Source: Moorella glycerini (lineage in GTDB: Bacteria; Bacillota; DSM-521; Neomoorellales; Neomoorellaceae). From it: DNA of 64,000 nt. The stretch covers positions 310,001 through 374,000 of the forward strand of contig NZ_CP046244.1 in NCBI RefSeq assembly GCF_009735625.1, read 5' to 3'. Both the position numbers and the translations under genes were made by a program. Below, in pieces: positions 15,451 through 24,627 of the stretch. The notes beneath the pieces were generated by a model. It saw only the letters and a list, made by a program, of their open reading frames with translations, searched no databases and was not told the DNA's origin. How positions within the stretch are numbered: position 1 is the first letter of the stretch; every line of letters starts with the position of its first letter.

Positions 15451-16476
15451 GTGAAACTCCCCGGTAATTGTTTAACAACGGCCATGGGTATTCTTCCCCA
15501 TGTCGATCCGGGTACAGCCTTGCGGCTGGCCCTGTCCCTGGATATACCCTTCTGGCCGCAGCTACCCCGGCTGAGCTTTTATGAAGATATGTATGCCCAG
15601 GTATCAGAGCACCTGCCCGGCATTAAACTGGATTTTAACGCGAAGGTTATCCACTTTAACACCAATGACTTTTATACCGAGCTCCCCGCCTATATCGAGA
15701 ACTGGGAAAACCCCGACTATTTTCGTCTCTCCCCTCAGTACGCCAAGGTCTACCAGGCTTTTCTGGCGGAAGATCTCGCTCATTATCCCGCCATTCGCGG
15801 CCAGTCCATCGGCCCCGTTAGCTTTGGTCTCAAAATAATTGACGAGAAACAGGCACCAATCATCTACAATGACGAAGTCAGGGGGTTCCTCTATGATTTT
15901 ATAGCTAAAAAAATCCAGGCCCAGTACCGGGACCTGGAAGCCAAAAACCCCCGAGCTTTTGTCTGGGTAGATGAACCAGGCCTGGAACTGGTCTTTATGG
16001 CCCTTACCGGCTACAGTTCGGAAAGGGCCAGGGAGGATTACCGCCATTTCCTGGCCATGCTCCCCGGACCTAAAGGGGTGCATCTCTGCGGCAATCCCGA
16101 CTGGTCCTTTTTGCTGGGCCTGGAACTTGACATTATCTCCCTCGATGCCCTGCAGTGGGGGCACATTTTTACCCGCTACACCGGCGAAGTGAAAGAGTTC
16201 CTGCAAAGGGGCGGCATAATCTCCTGGGGCATCACCCCCACCCTGACCGAAGAGGTAGAAAAGGTAACGGTTGCCAGGCTGGTAGCCCAATTGGAAAATC
16301 TCTGGGATTATTTGCAAGGGCAGGGGATTAGCAAAGAAACTATTATCACCCAGGCCTGGCTGGCGCCGGCCCGCTGCTGCCTGGTAAATGCCGACGGTGC
16401 CGTTTCCGTCGAAAAGTCCTTCCGGCTGCTCAAAGAAGTTGCCGGGGTAATCAGGAAGAAATACGGGTTATTATAA
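15451..16476 (+). CDS. UROD/MetE-like superfamily protein (possible methyltransferase)
   Basis: A 341-aa TIM-barrel protein of the uroporphyrinogen decarboxylase/cobalamin-independent methionine synthase-like superfamily. Visible zinc-ligand candidates are His and Cys in 'GVHLCGNPDW' and the Cys pair in 'LAPARCCLVNADG', arranged as in MetE and MtaA-type methyltransferases (H-x-C and a late Cys). 'SFYEDMYAQ' near the start and 'WVDEPGLELVF' in the middle fit the barrel. GTG 15451 has AAGGGAG nine bases upstream and is preferred over earlier ATGs that lack a ribosome site. A CRP-type site lies upstream and a lone PAS gene follows. Substrate unknown. Confidence 0.75.
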   Translation: MKLPGNCLTTAMGILPHVDPGTALRLALSLDIPFWPQLPRLSFYEDMYAQVSEHLPGIKLDFNAKVIHFNTNDFYTELPAYIENWENPDYFRLSPQYAKVYQAFLAEDLAHYPAIRGQSIGPVSFGLKIIDEKQAPIIYNDEVRGFLYDFIAKKIQAQYRDLEAKNPRAFVWVDEPGLELVFMALTGYSSERAREDYRHFLAMLPGPKGVHLCGNPDWSFLLGLELDIISLDALQWGHIFTRYTGEVKEFLQRGGIISWGITPTLTEEVEKVTVARLVAQLENLWDYLQGQGISKETIITQAWLAPARCCLVNADGAVSVEKSFRLLKEVAGVIRKKYGLL

Positions 16477-16545
16477 CTTGTAACCCTTGGTAGTCACAAA
16501 GTTGACGTTGAAACCACCTCTTTTTGTAAAAGGAGGACCAGGGCG

Positions 16546-16932
16546 ATGGTTAATCTGATAGAAGAACTACTGCTGCAACTACTTGGCGAAATCCCCATGG
16601 GGGTAACCTGGATGGATGCTAACGGCCGTTTGTTCTATACCGACCCTTTGGCCGAAAAACTTCTAGGACCGGCACCGGGCGCTACCGCCACCTTCCTGGA
16701 CTGCCACCCACCCCATTTGCATGGGCGAATTCAGGCGTGCTGGCAAGAAATTACAGAGCAATCCCCCTCTATATGGCAGCACACCATTTACCATGGCCAC
16801 CGCTGGGTGCAGAACTGCTTTATCCCTTTAAGCCAGAACGGCCATTTTAAAGGGTTAGTCATTATCAGCCGTGAAATTACCGGGGAACATAGGCGCCCCT
16901 ATTTTGTCCAGCCTAGCAAACTTTTTCTCTAG
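16546..16932 (+). CDS. Stand-alone PAS-domain protein
   Basis: A 128-aa protein consisting of one PAS domain: 'MGVTWMDANGRLFYTDPLAE' opens the fold and 'NGHFKGLVIISREIT' closes it. No output domain is attached. A 'DCHPPHLHGRI' segment in the middle carries Cys and His residues that could bind a metal or heme. Start ATG 16546 follows AGGAGG. It lies 69 bp after the UROD/MetE-like gene and may be cotranscribed, perhaps as a ligand-sensing partner. The partner protein is not obvious. Confidence 0.75.
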   Translation: MVNLIEELLLQLLGEIPMGVTWMDANGRLFYTDPLAEKLLGPAPGATATFLDCHPPHLHGRIQACWQEITEQSPSIWQHTIYHGHRWVQNCFIPLSQNGHFKGLVIISREITGEHRRPYFVQPSKLFL

Positions 16933-17017
16933 AAAACAGATCCTCAATCGAACCCGCTGGTATTGCTTATTTTGAGACCCTTAATTTAATTCGCCGGAGG
17001 CAATAGCAAAAGTATTT

Positions 17018-18031
17018 CTAGCAAATACGCGGTAGTTGTTCGCCTGCTAACATATCTATCAATTTTGTTGCACCTAGAGAAGTTTTTAAAAAAACATTAC
17101 CCTGGCCTTTCTTAACCTCTCCAATGATACTGGCCTGTTGGCCCTGGGGCAGCCTGCGCAGGGCCGCTACGATGTCTGGCGCTTCCTGAGGTGAAACAAC
17201 TGCTATAAATTTTCCTTCATTAGCTAAATAAAGGGGATCCAATCCGAGCATTTCCGCCGCCCACCGAACCTCATCGCTTATGGGAATACGATCTTCAAAG
17301 AGAAATATATCTTTATTAGTAGCCAGGGCAATTTCCTTCACTGTGGTCGCCACCCCACCCCGGGTGGGATCACGCATAAGCTTAATACCCTTATATTGAA
17401 ATAGTAAATCCTGAGTGATCGAGTTTAGACAAGTACAGTCGCTTATTATATCGCTTTCAAACTCCAGGCCTTCCCGTCGGGACACCACTGCCAAACCGTG
17501 CTCACCAATATTACCATTGAGGATTACCACGTCCCCTTCTTCAACTCTATGGTAGCCAAGCTCAACGCCTTCCGGTACCAACCCGACCCCTGTCGTATTA
17601 ACAAAGATTTTATCGGCATTACCCCGTTCCACTACTTTAGTATCTCCGGCAATAATAGTAACCCCGGCCATCCGGGCTGCCTCAGCCATGGAAGTAAGGA
17701 TTTTTTCCAGGTCAGCTAAGGGTAAACCTTCTTCCAAAATAAAAGAAGCCGTAAGATAACGGGGTACAGCCCCGCTAACTGCCAGGTCGTTGACTGTACC
17801 ACAGACTGCTAGTTTACCGATATCACCACCGGGGAAAAAGATCGGTTTGATGACAAAGGAATCAGTAGTCACTACCAGCCGACCTTTTTCAATTTCCAAA
17901 GGCAAGGTGGCCGCATCACTCATGGTTTTCAAAATTGAATTTTCGAAATGCCGTAAGAATAAGTTGCTAATTAACTCGTGAGTTAAAAGGCCACCGTCAC
18001 CATGGGCTAAAAGGATTTTATCTCCTATCAA
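17018..18031 (-). CDS. hypE: Hydrogenase maturation protein HypE
   Basis: HypE dehydrates the thiocarboxamide on its own C-terminal Cys to form the cyanide ligand of the [NiFe] centre. The 337-aa protein ends in 'PRIC', the diagnostic C-terminal Cys, and has the AIR-synthase-like fold with 'GDGGLLTHELI' near the N-terminus and 'IIAGDTKVVERG' in the ATP-binding part. Its start overlaps the hypD stop by 4 bp. It is the last gene of the 17.6-kb hydrogenase operon. Confidence 0.97.
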   Translation of the reverse strand: MIGDKILLAHGDGGLLTHELISNLFLRHFENSILKTMSDAATLPLEIEKGRLVVTTDSFVIKPIFFPGGDIGKLAVCGTVNDLAVSGAVPRYLTASFILEEGLPLADLEKILTSMAEAARMAGVTIIAGDTKVVERGNADKIFVNTTGVGLVPEGVELGYHRVEEGDVVILNGNIGEHGLAVVSRREGLEFESDIISDCTCLNSITQDLLFQYKGIKLMRDPTRGGVATTVKEIALATNKDIFLFEDRIPISDEVRWAAEMLGLDPLYLANEGKFIAVVSPQEAPDIVAALRRLPQGQQASIIGEVKKGQGNVFLKTSLGATKLIDMLAGEQLPRIC

Positions 18032-19122
18032 TTCTTACTTCTCCTCCGTTCGTACTTATAATAAGCGGCACAGGCTCCTTCACTTGAGACCATACAAGGT
18101 CCAACCGGCTTTAAAGGCGTACAAATGTATGCAAAAAGAGGACACTCAGGGGGTTCCATTTTTCCCTTCAAGATCTCACCACATGAACAACCTGGCACCG
18201 CTTCAACAGTAGATTCTTCAAGGAGGTACTGTTCTTCGGCATCATACCGGGCATATTCTGCTTTGAGCTTCAGCCCGCTACGGGGTATGATACCTATACC
18301 TCGCCACTTAACATCTACCAGGTCAAAATACTTCTGCATAATCGCCTGGGCCAAAGGGTTGCCCTCCTCCCGGACCGCCCGGGAATACCTGTTAAGGACC
18401 TGGGCCTTTCCTGCCGCGACCATGTCTACCAGGGCATCAAGGGCCGCCAGAATATCAACTGGCTCAAACCCGCCAATCACGGCAGGTACATTATATTTTT
18501 GACTTAAAAACTCAAAGGTTTTTCTACCAAGAATAGTACAGACATGACCGGGTAAGAGAAAACCATCGATTTTAACCTCCGGGTCCTGTAAAAGAGTTTC
18601 CAGGGCCGGGGGGACCACCTTATGAGCAGAGTAAAGCAAGAAATTTTTCAGGTTTTTTCTCACCACTTCTTCCAGGCATAAAGCGACAGCCGGAACAGTG
18701 GTTTCAAAACCTACCCCTAAGAAAATGACTGTCTTATCCGGGTTGGCCTCGGCAATAGCCACGGCATCCAAAGCTGAATAGACTACACGCACATCACCAT
18801 TGGCCCGTTCCTGCACCAGGCTGGACCGGCTGCCTGGTACCCGCATCATATCGCCAAAGGTAGTAACAATAACTCCGGGTAGCCTGGCCAGGCCAATCAT
18901 TTTATCGATATCCCCGGTGTCGGTAACGCAGACGGGGCAGCCAGGACCGCTTTTAAGACGAAGTTTCCCCTTGAGAAGCTCCCTTATGCCACTACGGGAA
19001 ATGGCTACGGTATGAGTACCGCATACCTCCATAAAGTTAAGCGGCCTGGAGATCTTTTGCTGGAGCCTCTCTAAAATGCGTTGCCCGAGTTTTGGGTCTT
19101 TAAACCTCTGTAGTAACTCCAT
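18028..19122 (-). CDS. hypD: Hydrogenase maturation protein HypD
   Basis: HypD is the [4Fe-4S] scaffold on which Fe(CN)2CO is assembled with HypC. The conserved cysteine motifs are present: 'MEVCGTHT', 'GPGCPVC' and a C-terminal cluster region beginning 'CSCGEILKGKMEPPECP'. Length (364 aa) is typical. It overlaps hypC by 23 bp and hypE by 4 bp, implying translational coupling. ATG 19122 is adopted. Confidence 0.97.
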   Translation of the reverse strand: MELLQRFKDPKLGQRILERLQQKISRPLNFMEVCGTHTVAISRSGIRELLKGKLRLKSGPGCPVCVTDTGDIDKMIGLARLPGVIVTTFGDMMRVPGSRSSLVQERANGDVRVVYSALDAVAIAEANPDKTVIFLGVGFETTVPAVALCLEEVVRKNLKNFLLYSAHKVVPPALETLLQDPEVKIDGFLLPGHVCTILGRKTFEFLSQKYNVPAVIGGFEPVDILAALDALVDMVAAGKAQVLNRYSRAVREEGNPLAQAIMQKYFDLVDVKWRGIGIIPRSGLKLKAEYARYDAEEQYLLEESTVEAVPGCSCGEILKGKMEPPECPLFAYICTPLKPVGPCMVSSEGACAAYYKYERRRSKN

Positions 19123-19327
19123 TGATTTCCTCCCATAATTTTAGAGTTTCCAGGGCTTCCTCCATATCAAGCTTACTTATGGCATACCCGGCGTGGAGGA
19201 GAACAAAATCTCCCACCTTGACTTCCGGCGTTACCCCAATGCTGATGCGACGCCGATTACCCATTATATCTACCCAGGCATACAGACCTTCAATTTTATA
19301 TATCTTAGCCGGTACAGCTAGACACAT
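19100..19327 (-). CDS. hypC: Hydrogenase maturation chaperone HypC
   Basis: HypC carries the Fe(CN)2CO unit between HypD and the large subunit. The product (75 aa) begins 'MCLAVPAKI', with the essential Cys2 directly after the initiator Met, followed by the OB-fold segment 'GDFVLLHAGYAISKLD'. It overlaps hypF by 10 bp upstream and hypD downstream. No oddity. Confidence 0.97.
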   Translation of the reverse strand: MCLAVPAKIYKIEGLYAWVDIMGNRRRISIGVTPEVKVGDFVLLHAGYAISKLDMEEALETLKLWEEINGVTTEV

Positions 19328-21618
19328 GCTGCACTCCTCCAGTAGGCAATTGTCGCCTGACCTAGAGCCAGGCCTCCGTCATTGGTGGGTACCTGATGGT
19401 GGTAGTAAACATCAAAACCTAATTCCGTTAATTTCCGGCGGGCCATTACCAGCAGGTAAGGATTTTGCCACGTTCCACCGCTTAAGACTACTTTGTTAAG
19501 GCCATTTTTGGCTCTTACCTCAGTTGCTCCTTGGCAAACCATCGCCACTAAAGTATTATGAAATTTAGTTGCAATCAAGGTTTTATCCGTACCCCTTTTT
19601 AAATCCTCGAGGATGCCCGCCAGGACTTCGGCCGGATAAAGTACTCCTTGCCGTATTTCAAAGGGATAGGATTCGCTGTACCCCCCACGCACAAGTTCGG
19701 CCAACTCCACTGCCGCCTGACCCTCGTAGAAATTTTCCCGGCAGACCTGCAACAGAGCTGCTACCGCATCAAAAAAACGACCGCAGCTGGAAGTCAAAGG
19801 AGAATTAAATTTGCTTTGGAGCAACTTGCCTACCAGGGCAACTTCCTTGTCCGAACAAGGAATAAAATTCCGGTAGCGCTCTATGCCTTCGTGACCGAAA
19901 TATTGGTAGAGGTAAGCTAAGGCCATACGAAAGGGCTGGCGAACGGCTGCTTCTCCTCCTGGTAAGGGGACATAGGCTAATTGGACCTCACGCTGAAAGG
20001 AGCAAAAATCACCGCGTAGTATCTCAAAACCCCAGATGCAACCGTCCGTCCCGTACCCGGTACCATCACAAATTATACCGATGACCTCTTCCTGCAGTCC
20101 GTTCTCAGCCAGGCAAGAGGCCAGGTGGGCGTGGTGGTGTTGGACGGGTATTAACTGTTCAGCCGGCAGCTCTCGCGCCAGGCGCGAAATGCGGTAATTG
20201 GGGTGCAGATCATAGGCAATAACCTGGGGCACAATATTTACCAGCCGGGTTAGGGAAGCCAGAGAGGAGTGGTAAAAGGCAACACATTCCTCAGAACTCA
20301 TTTCACCGATGTACTGGCTAAAGAAGGCGCGGTTACCTTTTACCAGGCAGAAAGTATTTTTCATCTCGCCACCAGTACCCAATACACTTAACTCCCTGGG
20401 CGGGGCCGGTATTTCTAAGGGGCTGGGGACATAACCCCGGGAGCGCCGCCAAAATTGCAACTCGCCATCCATTACCTTTACTACCGAATCGTCACAACGA
20501 TTTTCGATTTCCCGGTTATGCCAGAGAAAATAGTCCGCCACCTCTCCTAACTGGACCAGGGCTTCATCATTGTTCTTAACAAGGGGTTGGCCACTGAGGT
20601 TGCCGCTGGTCATCACCAGGGCTTCGACTTCCCCATCAAAGAGTAGCAAGTGTAACGGCGTATAAGGTAACATGACGCCAAGGCTTTTGAGGTTGGGGGC
20701 CAGATTATCAGGTAAAGGGCTCCCGGGCCGGCGTTCCAGGACAACAATGGGGGCTGCCGGACTAAGTAAAACCCGGGCCTCTTCGGGACTCACCCGGCAG
20801 TATTTCTGGACTGTATCTAAATCACGGCACATGATTGCTAAAGGTTTGGCCGGACGCTTTTTGCGCCGCCTTAACTCTCCAATAGCCACAGGATTACGAG
20901 CATCACAGGCCAGGTGAAAACCGCCCAACCCTTTAACAGCAACAATTTTCCCAGCCAGGATAAGCTGGCGAAAACGTTCCGCCCAATTTCCGGCAACCTC
21001 TCTTCCATTTCTATCTACTAGGAAAATTTGGGGGCCACATCGGGGACAAGCGTTAGGTTGCGCATGAAACCTGCGGTTACGGGGGTCATGATATTCCTGC
21101 TCGCATTCCCGGCACATAGGGAAAGCGCTCATAGAGGTTCGTTCCCGGTCATAAGGAAGATCACGAATAATGGTAAAGCGTGGGCCACAGTTCGTACAAT
21201 TGGTAAAGGGATAATGAAAACGACGTTCTGCCGGGTTCAAAATATCCCGCCGGCAATCCTCGCAAATCGCGACATCCGGCGTGATAAGAACTTCTCTTTC
21301 CCCCTGACACTCGCTTTTAATTATCTCGAAGGAGGCATATCCCTGGGGATCCTGGGGAGTTAATCGTATGGCGGTAATCCTGGCCAGGCGGGGTGGATGA
21401 TACTTTAGTTCCTTTAAAAAAGAGGCAACGGCAGCCGTTTCTCCTTCAATTTCCAGAGTTACCCCTGACACGGAGTTGAGTACCCACCCCTTGAGGCCGT
21501 ATTTACACGCCAGGTTAAAAACATAGGGGCGAAATCCTACTCCTTGGACAATACCTTGAATTTTAACCTGGTAACTAATTATTTTTCCCGCTTCCTCCTG
21601 ACGAGCTGAGTAAGCCAT
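19318..21618 (-). CDS. hypF: Carbamoyltransferase HypF
   Basis: HypF uses carbamoyl phosphate and ATP to carbamoylate the HypE C-terminal Cys. Domains in order: acylphosphatase ('VQGVGFRPYVF', residues about 15-100), two zinc fingers ('CEDCRRDI' with 'CTNCGPRFT', and 'CRECEQEY' with 'CPRCGPQI'), a YrdC-like domain ('IVAVKGLGGFHLACDA') and a Kae1/TobZ-like C-terminal domain with the metal-binding 'VQHHHAHLAS'. ATG 21618 has GGAGG upstream; a GTG two codons earlier is possible. About 766 aa. It overlaps hypB by about 40 bp and hypC by 10 bp. Confidence 0.97.
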   Translation of the reverse strand: MAYSARQEEAGKIISYQVKIQGIVQGVGFRPYVFNLACKYGLKGWVLNSVSGVTLEIEGETAAVASFLKELKYHPPRLARITAIRLTPQDPQGYASFEIIKSECQGEREVLITPDVAICEDCRRDILNPAERRFHYPFTNCTNCGPRFTIIRDLPYDRERTSMSAFPMCRECEQEYHDPRNRRFHAQPNACPRCGPQIFLVDRNGREVAGNWAERFRQLILAGKIVAVKGLGGFHLACDARNPVAIGELRRRKKRPAKPLAIMCRDLDTVQKYCRVSPEEARVLLSPAAPIVVLERRPGSPLPDNLAPNLKSLGVMLPYTPLHLLLFDGEVEALVMTSGNLSGQPLVKNNDEALVQLGEVADYFLWHNREIENRCDDSVVKVMDGELQFWRRSRGYVPSPLEIPAPPRELSVLGTGGEMKNTFCLVKGNRAFFSQYIGEMSSEECVAFYHSSLASLTRLVNIVPQVIAYDLHPNYRISRLARELPAEQLIPVQHHHAHLASCLAENGLQEEVIGIICDGTGYGTDGCIWGFEILRGDFCSFQREVQLAYVPLPGGEAAVRQPFRMALAYLYQYFGHEGIERYRNFIPCSDKEVALVGKLLQSKFNSPLTSSCGRFFDAVAALLQVCRENFYEGQAAVELAELVRGGYSESYPFEIRQGVLYPAEVLAGILEDLKRGTDKTLIATKFHNTLVAMVCQGATEVRAKNGLNKVVLSGGTWQNPYLLVMARRKLTELGFDVYYHHQVPTNDGGLALGQATIAYWRSAACV

Positions 21619-22247
21619 TGACACCAGGCCTCCACCCCCTCATCTTTCAGGGCAGATACCGGAAAGATTTGAATAGCGGAGTTGATGCCCCGCACATCTT
21701 GCTCCAAGGCATCCATGTCAAAATTCGTATAGGGCAACAGGTCGATCTTATTAACTAACAAAGCCCTTGACTCCCGAAACATAAGTGGATATTTGCAAGG
21801 CTTATCGTTACCTTCAGTAACACTCAGAACCATTACCTTCATATCTTCACCTATGTCAAATTCGGCGGGGCAGACTAAATTGCCAACGTTTTCTACCACC
21901 AATAGATCTAATTCATCAAGGTTCAAATCCTCGAGGCAAGAAGCAATCATATTGGCATCCAGATGGCAAGCGCCACTGGTATTGATTTGCACCACCGGTA
22001 CACCTTTTTGGGCAATTCTCTCAGCATCCCTGGCCGTACAAATATCACCCTCGATGACACCAATATTAAGTTGATGTTGCAAATGTTCAATGGTTCTTTC
22101 CAAAATGGTGGTCTTGCCCGAACCGGGAGAACTCATTAGATTAAGGACAAAGACTCCTTTTTCCCGGAACAGCTCCCGGTTGGCAGCAGCCAGGGTATCG
22201 TTAACCCCCAAAATACTGGAAACAAGCTTAATCTGCAACAACTTCAA
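21579..22247 (-). CDS. hypB: Nickel-insertion GTPase HypB
   Basis: GTPase that, with HypA, delivers nickel to the hydrogenase large subunit. The P-loop is 'LMSSPGSGKTT', followed by 'GVIEGDICTARDAERI' (switch I region) and 'VNKIDLLPY' (NKxD base recognition). The His-rich N-terminal nickel-storage stretch of some HypB proteins is absent. Length 222 aa. It lies 44 bp after hypA and overlaps hypF. Confidence 0.96.
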   Translation of the reverse strand: MKLLQIKLVSSILGVNDTLAAANRELFREKGVFVLNLMSSPGSGKTTILERTIEHLQHQLNIGVIEGDICTARDAERIAQKGVPVVQINTSGACHLDANMIASCLEDLNLDELDLLVVENVGNLVCPAEFDIGEDMKVMVLSVTEGNDKPCKYPLMFRESRALLVNKIDLLPYTNFDMDALEQDVRGINSAIQIFPVSALKDEGVEAWCQWLTQLVRRKREK

Positions 22248-22291
22248 CCCCTTATCTTCCTAATAGTTAGTACCGCCTTACCGCAGTATCC

Positions 22292-22636
22292 TTAATCGCC
22301 CTCAATATAGTCAACATAGAGTTCACTCCCGCTAACAATGTCGACATCGGTACATTCGCATTGGGGACAGCGGAAGCGATAACCCTCCACTAAAAACTGG
22401 TGAGAACATCGCCGGCAGCTTCCCTCTATTTCCTTTATTTCAACCTCCAGTTCCCCCTGCGCTATGAGGGGGATATCTTCTTTTAGTGTAGTAAAGCAGA
22501 ATTCCAGGGAGTCAGGTACAACTGCCCTTAGCTTTCCTATAACCAACTTTATTTTCGTGATCCGGCGTAAACCGTAACTATGAGCGTTTTTGGTCACAAC
22601 ATCTAAGATTCCTTGCATTAATGCCAGCTCATGCAT
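22292..22636 (-). CDS. hypA: Nickel metallochaperone HypA
   Basis: HypA binds nickel through its N-terminal 'MHE' and zinc through two CxxC pairs. Here the protein begins 'MHELALMQGIL' and carries the pairs in 'CRRCSHQF' and 'CPQCECTD'. The open frame continues upstream to 22660, but the family requires Met-His at the N-terminus, so ATG 22636 is chosen (114 aa). First of the hyp genes in the operon. Confidence 0.95.
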   Translation of the reverse strand: MHELALMQGILDVVTKNAHSYGLRRITKIKLVIGKLRAVVPDSLEFCFTTLKEDIPLIAQGELEVEIKEIEGSCRRCSHQFLVEGYRFRCPQCECTDVDIVSGSELYVDYIEGD

Positions 22637-22705
22637 GCAGTTCATCCCCAGGCTCCACAAAATCTAGACCAACCGAAGTTGTTAGTTAGCTGATTTAACT
22701 TCTGG

Positions 22706-24070
22706 TCAAGAGCGCGGTTTGAATCTCAGGATTGCAGCTTTGTCACTAAAGAGAGGAGAGAGGGTATTACTATTGCTGGATAAACTGATGGTAAAATGAT
22801 AGTTTTTAGTCAGGTCATCAAACTGAATATCGTCCCAATGACCTGTTTTTAATGCCCTTTTGCACTCCAAATACCACCATCCGTTGCTCCACTTGGCTCC
22901 AACCCTCACATTGGCGGCACTACCGCTAGGCTCCTTTAGAATCAGTTCGGGTACCACGGCGTTAAGTTGCTCATAACGGCTCCAGATTTCTTTTAACTCT
23001 TTCAGAGTGAGGTTGCTTACCATCACGGCCTGGCCATTATCTATTTCTTCCTGGGTAATGGTCATGGCATCAATAAAAGAGACGGGATTCTTCTTGACGT
23101 ACAACGGCGCGGTATGTTCCTTATTCCAGTTGCGGTAAAAAGGTATCTTTCCTTCATCTAAAAAGGTTCTGGCTGGTATTTTATCCATAGGCATGGCGCC
23201 GCGCCATTCTATATTGTGACATTGGGAGCAATACTGATTACCTTCGGTAACTGCCGCATAACTGAACTTTGCATCATTATACGAAGCTATAATCCCATCT
23301 ACCGCATAACCTCTGAAGTAAAACGTTCCTGCGATGGGTTGCCTTGGATCCATCTTATCCGCATGGTCAAAAACAACCGGGCCTTGTTGGGACACTCCGC
23401 CCAACAACCATCCCATATCCTCAATGTAATCCTCTTTTCCCCCAGACTTAAAACCATGTCGACCCATCAACATCCAAAAGTCTGCATATTCGCCGCGACG
23501 GGCCGTGGCGTGATGCATTTTACCGTCTACCGGGCTTTTATGACAAAACCCCCCACAGCCGGTGGCTGCAAATTCCTGCCCTATGGATATATCCCAGCCC
23601 ATAGCCAGCCACTCGGGTTGTCTTTGTCGGGTAGGCGGCCTGAAAAACGTCCAATTCACCAGCTCATCATTATGGTACCACTTATTCTCCTCGGCGAAAT
23701 AGTTCCAGTTGCCAGGTGTATTGATACTCATAGTCCGATCGGGCCAAAACATCAATAGCGCCAGTTCTTTTTCGGTATAAACGGCTTTCATGGTCAGGGC
23801 ACCTGCCTGTAAAGCTGGTGCTTGTCCCCAAATAGGATCAATATCGCCATCAATAGCGGGCAAAGAATCTACTTTCACTGCTTCTAATACCAAGGGCGCA
23901 ATAAACTCTACCGGCACTGTTTGATTACTAGCTTGCCATCCATCCGAGCTAGTCTTTGCCCCTTCTGTCTTCCCGCTTGGCATACCTGGAGTTCCACACC
24001 CAACTACCGTAATAGTCAAGCAGGCCAGTAAGGAAAGCACTACAATATACCGCCACCCTGGCTTTGCCAT
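22706..24070 (-). CDS. Diheme c-type lipoprotein with ethylbenzene-dehydrogenase-related domain
   Basis: Predicted exported redox lipoprotein (454 aa). The signal peptide ends in the lipobox 'VVGC' (Cys25). Two heme-c sites are visible: an expanded C-x3-C-H ('CGGFCH', Cys172) and a canonical C-x2-C-H ('CSQCH', Cys281). The segments 'IDGDIDPIWGQAPAL' and the C-terminal 'KRALKTGHWDDIQFDD' resemble the ethylbenzene dehydrogenase-related heme domain. ATG 24070 has GGAGGG six bases upstream; the frame start at 24121 would disrupt the signal peptide. It lies between the hydrogenase protease and hypA in the same strand and spacing, so it is probably cotranscribed. Its electron partner is unknown. 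Confidence 0.82.
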   Translation of the reverse strand: MAKPGWRYIVVLSLLACLTITVVGCGTPGMPSGKTEGAKTSSDGWQASNQTVPVEFIAPLVLEAVKVDSLPAIDGDIDPIWGQAPALQAGALTMKAVYTEKELALLMFWPDRTMSINTPGNWNYFAEENKWYHNDELVNWTFFRPPTRQRQPEWLAMGWDISIGQEFAATGCGGFCHKSPVDGKMHHATARRGEYADFWMLMGRHGFKSGGKEDYIEDMGWLLGGVSQQGPVVFDHADKMDPRQPIAGTFYFRGYAVDGIIASYNDAKFSYAAVTEGNQYCSQCHNIEWRGAMPMDKIPARTFLDEGKIPFYRNWNKEHTAPLYVKKNPVSFIDAMTITQEEIDNGQAVMVSNLTLKELKEIWSRYEQLNAVVPELILKEPSGSAANVRVGAKWSNGWWYLECKRALKTGHWDDIQFDDLTKNYHFTISLSSNSNTLSPLFSDKAAILRFKPRS

Positions 24071-24096
24071 TTCCGTCCCTCCTTTTTCTCTCCCGG

Positions 24097-24627
24097 TCAG
24101 GTTCCTGAACCAGACTGCCAAAAAAGGATTTTTGCCAAAAGCTCCCGCATTGCCATAACTGTGGCCGCCACCTCAGTTGTTAAGGAAGCTCCAAAGGCCA
24201 GGTTGCCCGGCTGGATGCCGATTATAAATAGATCAGCGTTTGTTTCCCTTTGGAGATAGGCAGCTAAGAAAGAAAGGGGCAGGCCATGGGTAGAAGTGCA
24301 ATAAGCACCTACCTCATCCATTTCGATGATGCTCACGGCACCTGGTGGTGCCCCCAGGTCTGCGGCATCGATAAAAACAACATGACTTGGCTGCAACTTA
24401 ACCAGACGGCCTAAAAAGTTCTCGGGCATGTCACCGCAATTTATTATGACTACATCCCCTCTATCCAAACCTGTTTCTTCTAAGGCGTTGATTACCGCTA
24501 CCCCTGCCCCATCATCACCACGAATCTCGTTACCCACGCCGCATAAAGCTACTACCCTGCGCTTGGCAAGGCGGCAACGCAAGGCAGCTTCCAGGCTGCC
24601 CTGCGCTTCCTTTGTTGTTTCCAGCAC
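24097..24627 (-). CDS. Hydrogenase maturation endopeptidase (HycI/HyaD family)
   Basis: Nickel-dependent protease that removes the C-terminal extension of the [NiFe] large subunit after metal insertion. Family marks are 'GVGNEIRGDDGAGV' (first metal-binding Glu/Asp), 'FIDAADLGAPPG' (second Asp) and 'STHGLPLSFLAAYL' with the His ligand. I start it at GTG 24627, which overlaps the TAG stop of the CGGC gene by one base (TAGTG) and gives 176 aa; the long upstream extension of the open frame overlaps that gene and looks non-coding. The likely substrate is the large subunit at 27904-29661, which has about 25 residues after its last Cys motif. Confidence 0.9.
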   Translation of the reverse strand: MLETTKEAQGSLEAALRCRLAKRRVVALCGVGNEIRGDDGAGVAVINALEETGLDRGDVVIINCGDMPENFLGRLVKLQPSHVVFIDAADLGAPPGAVSIIEMDEVGAYCTSTHGLPLSFLAAYLQRETNADLFIIGIQPGNLAFGASLTTEVAATVMAMRELLAKILFWQSGSGT

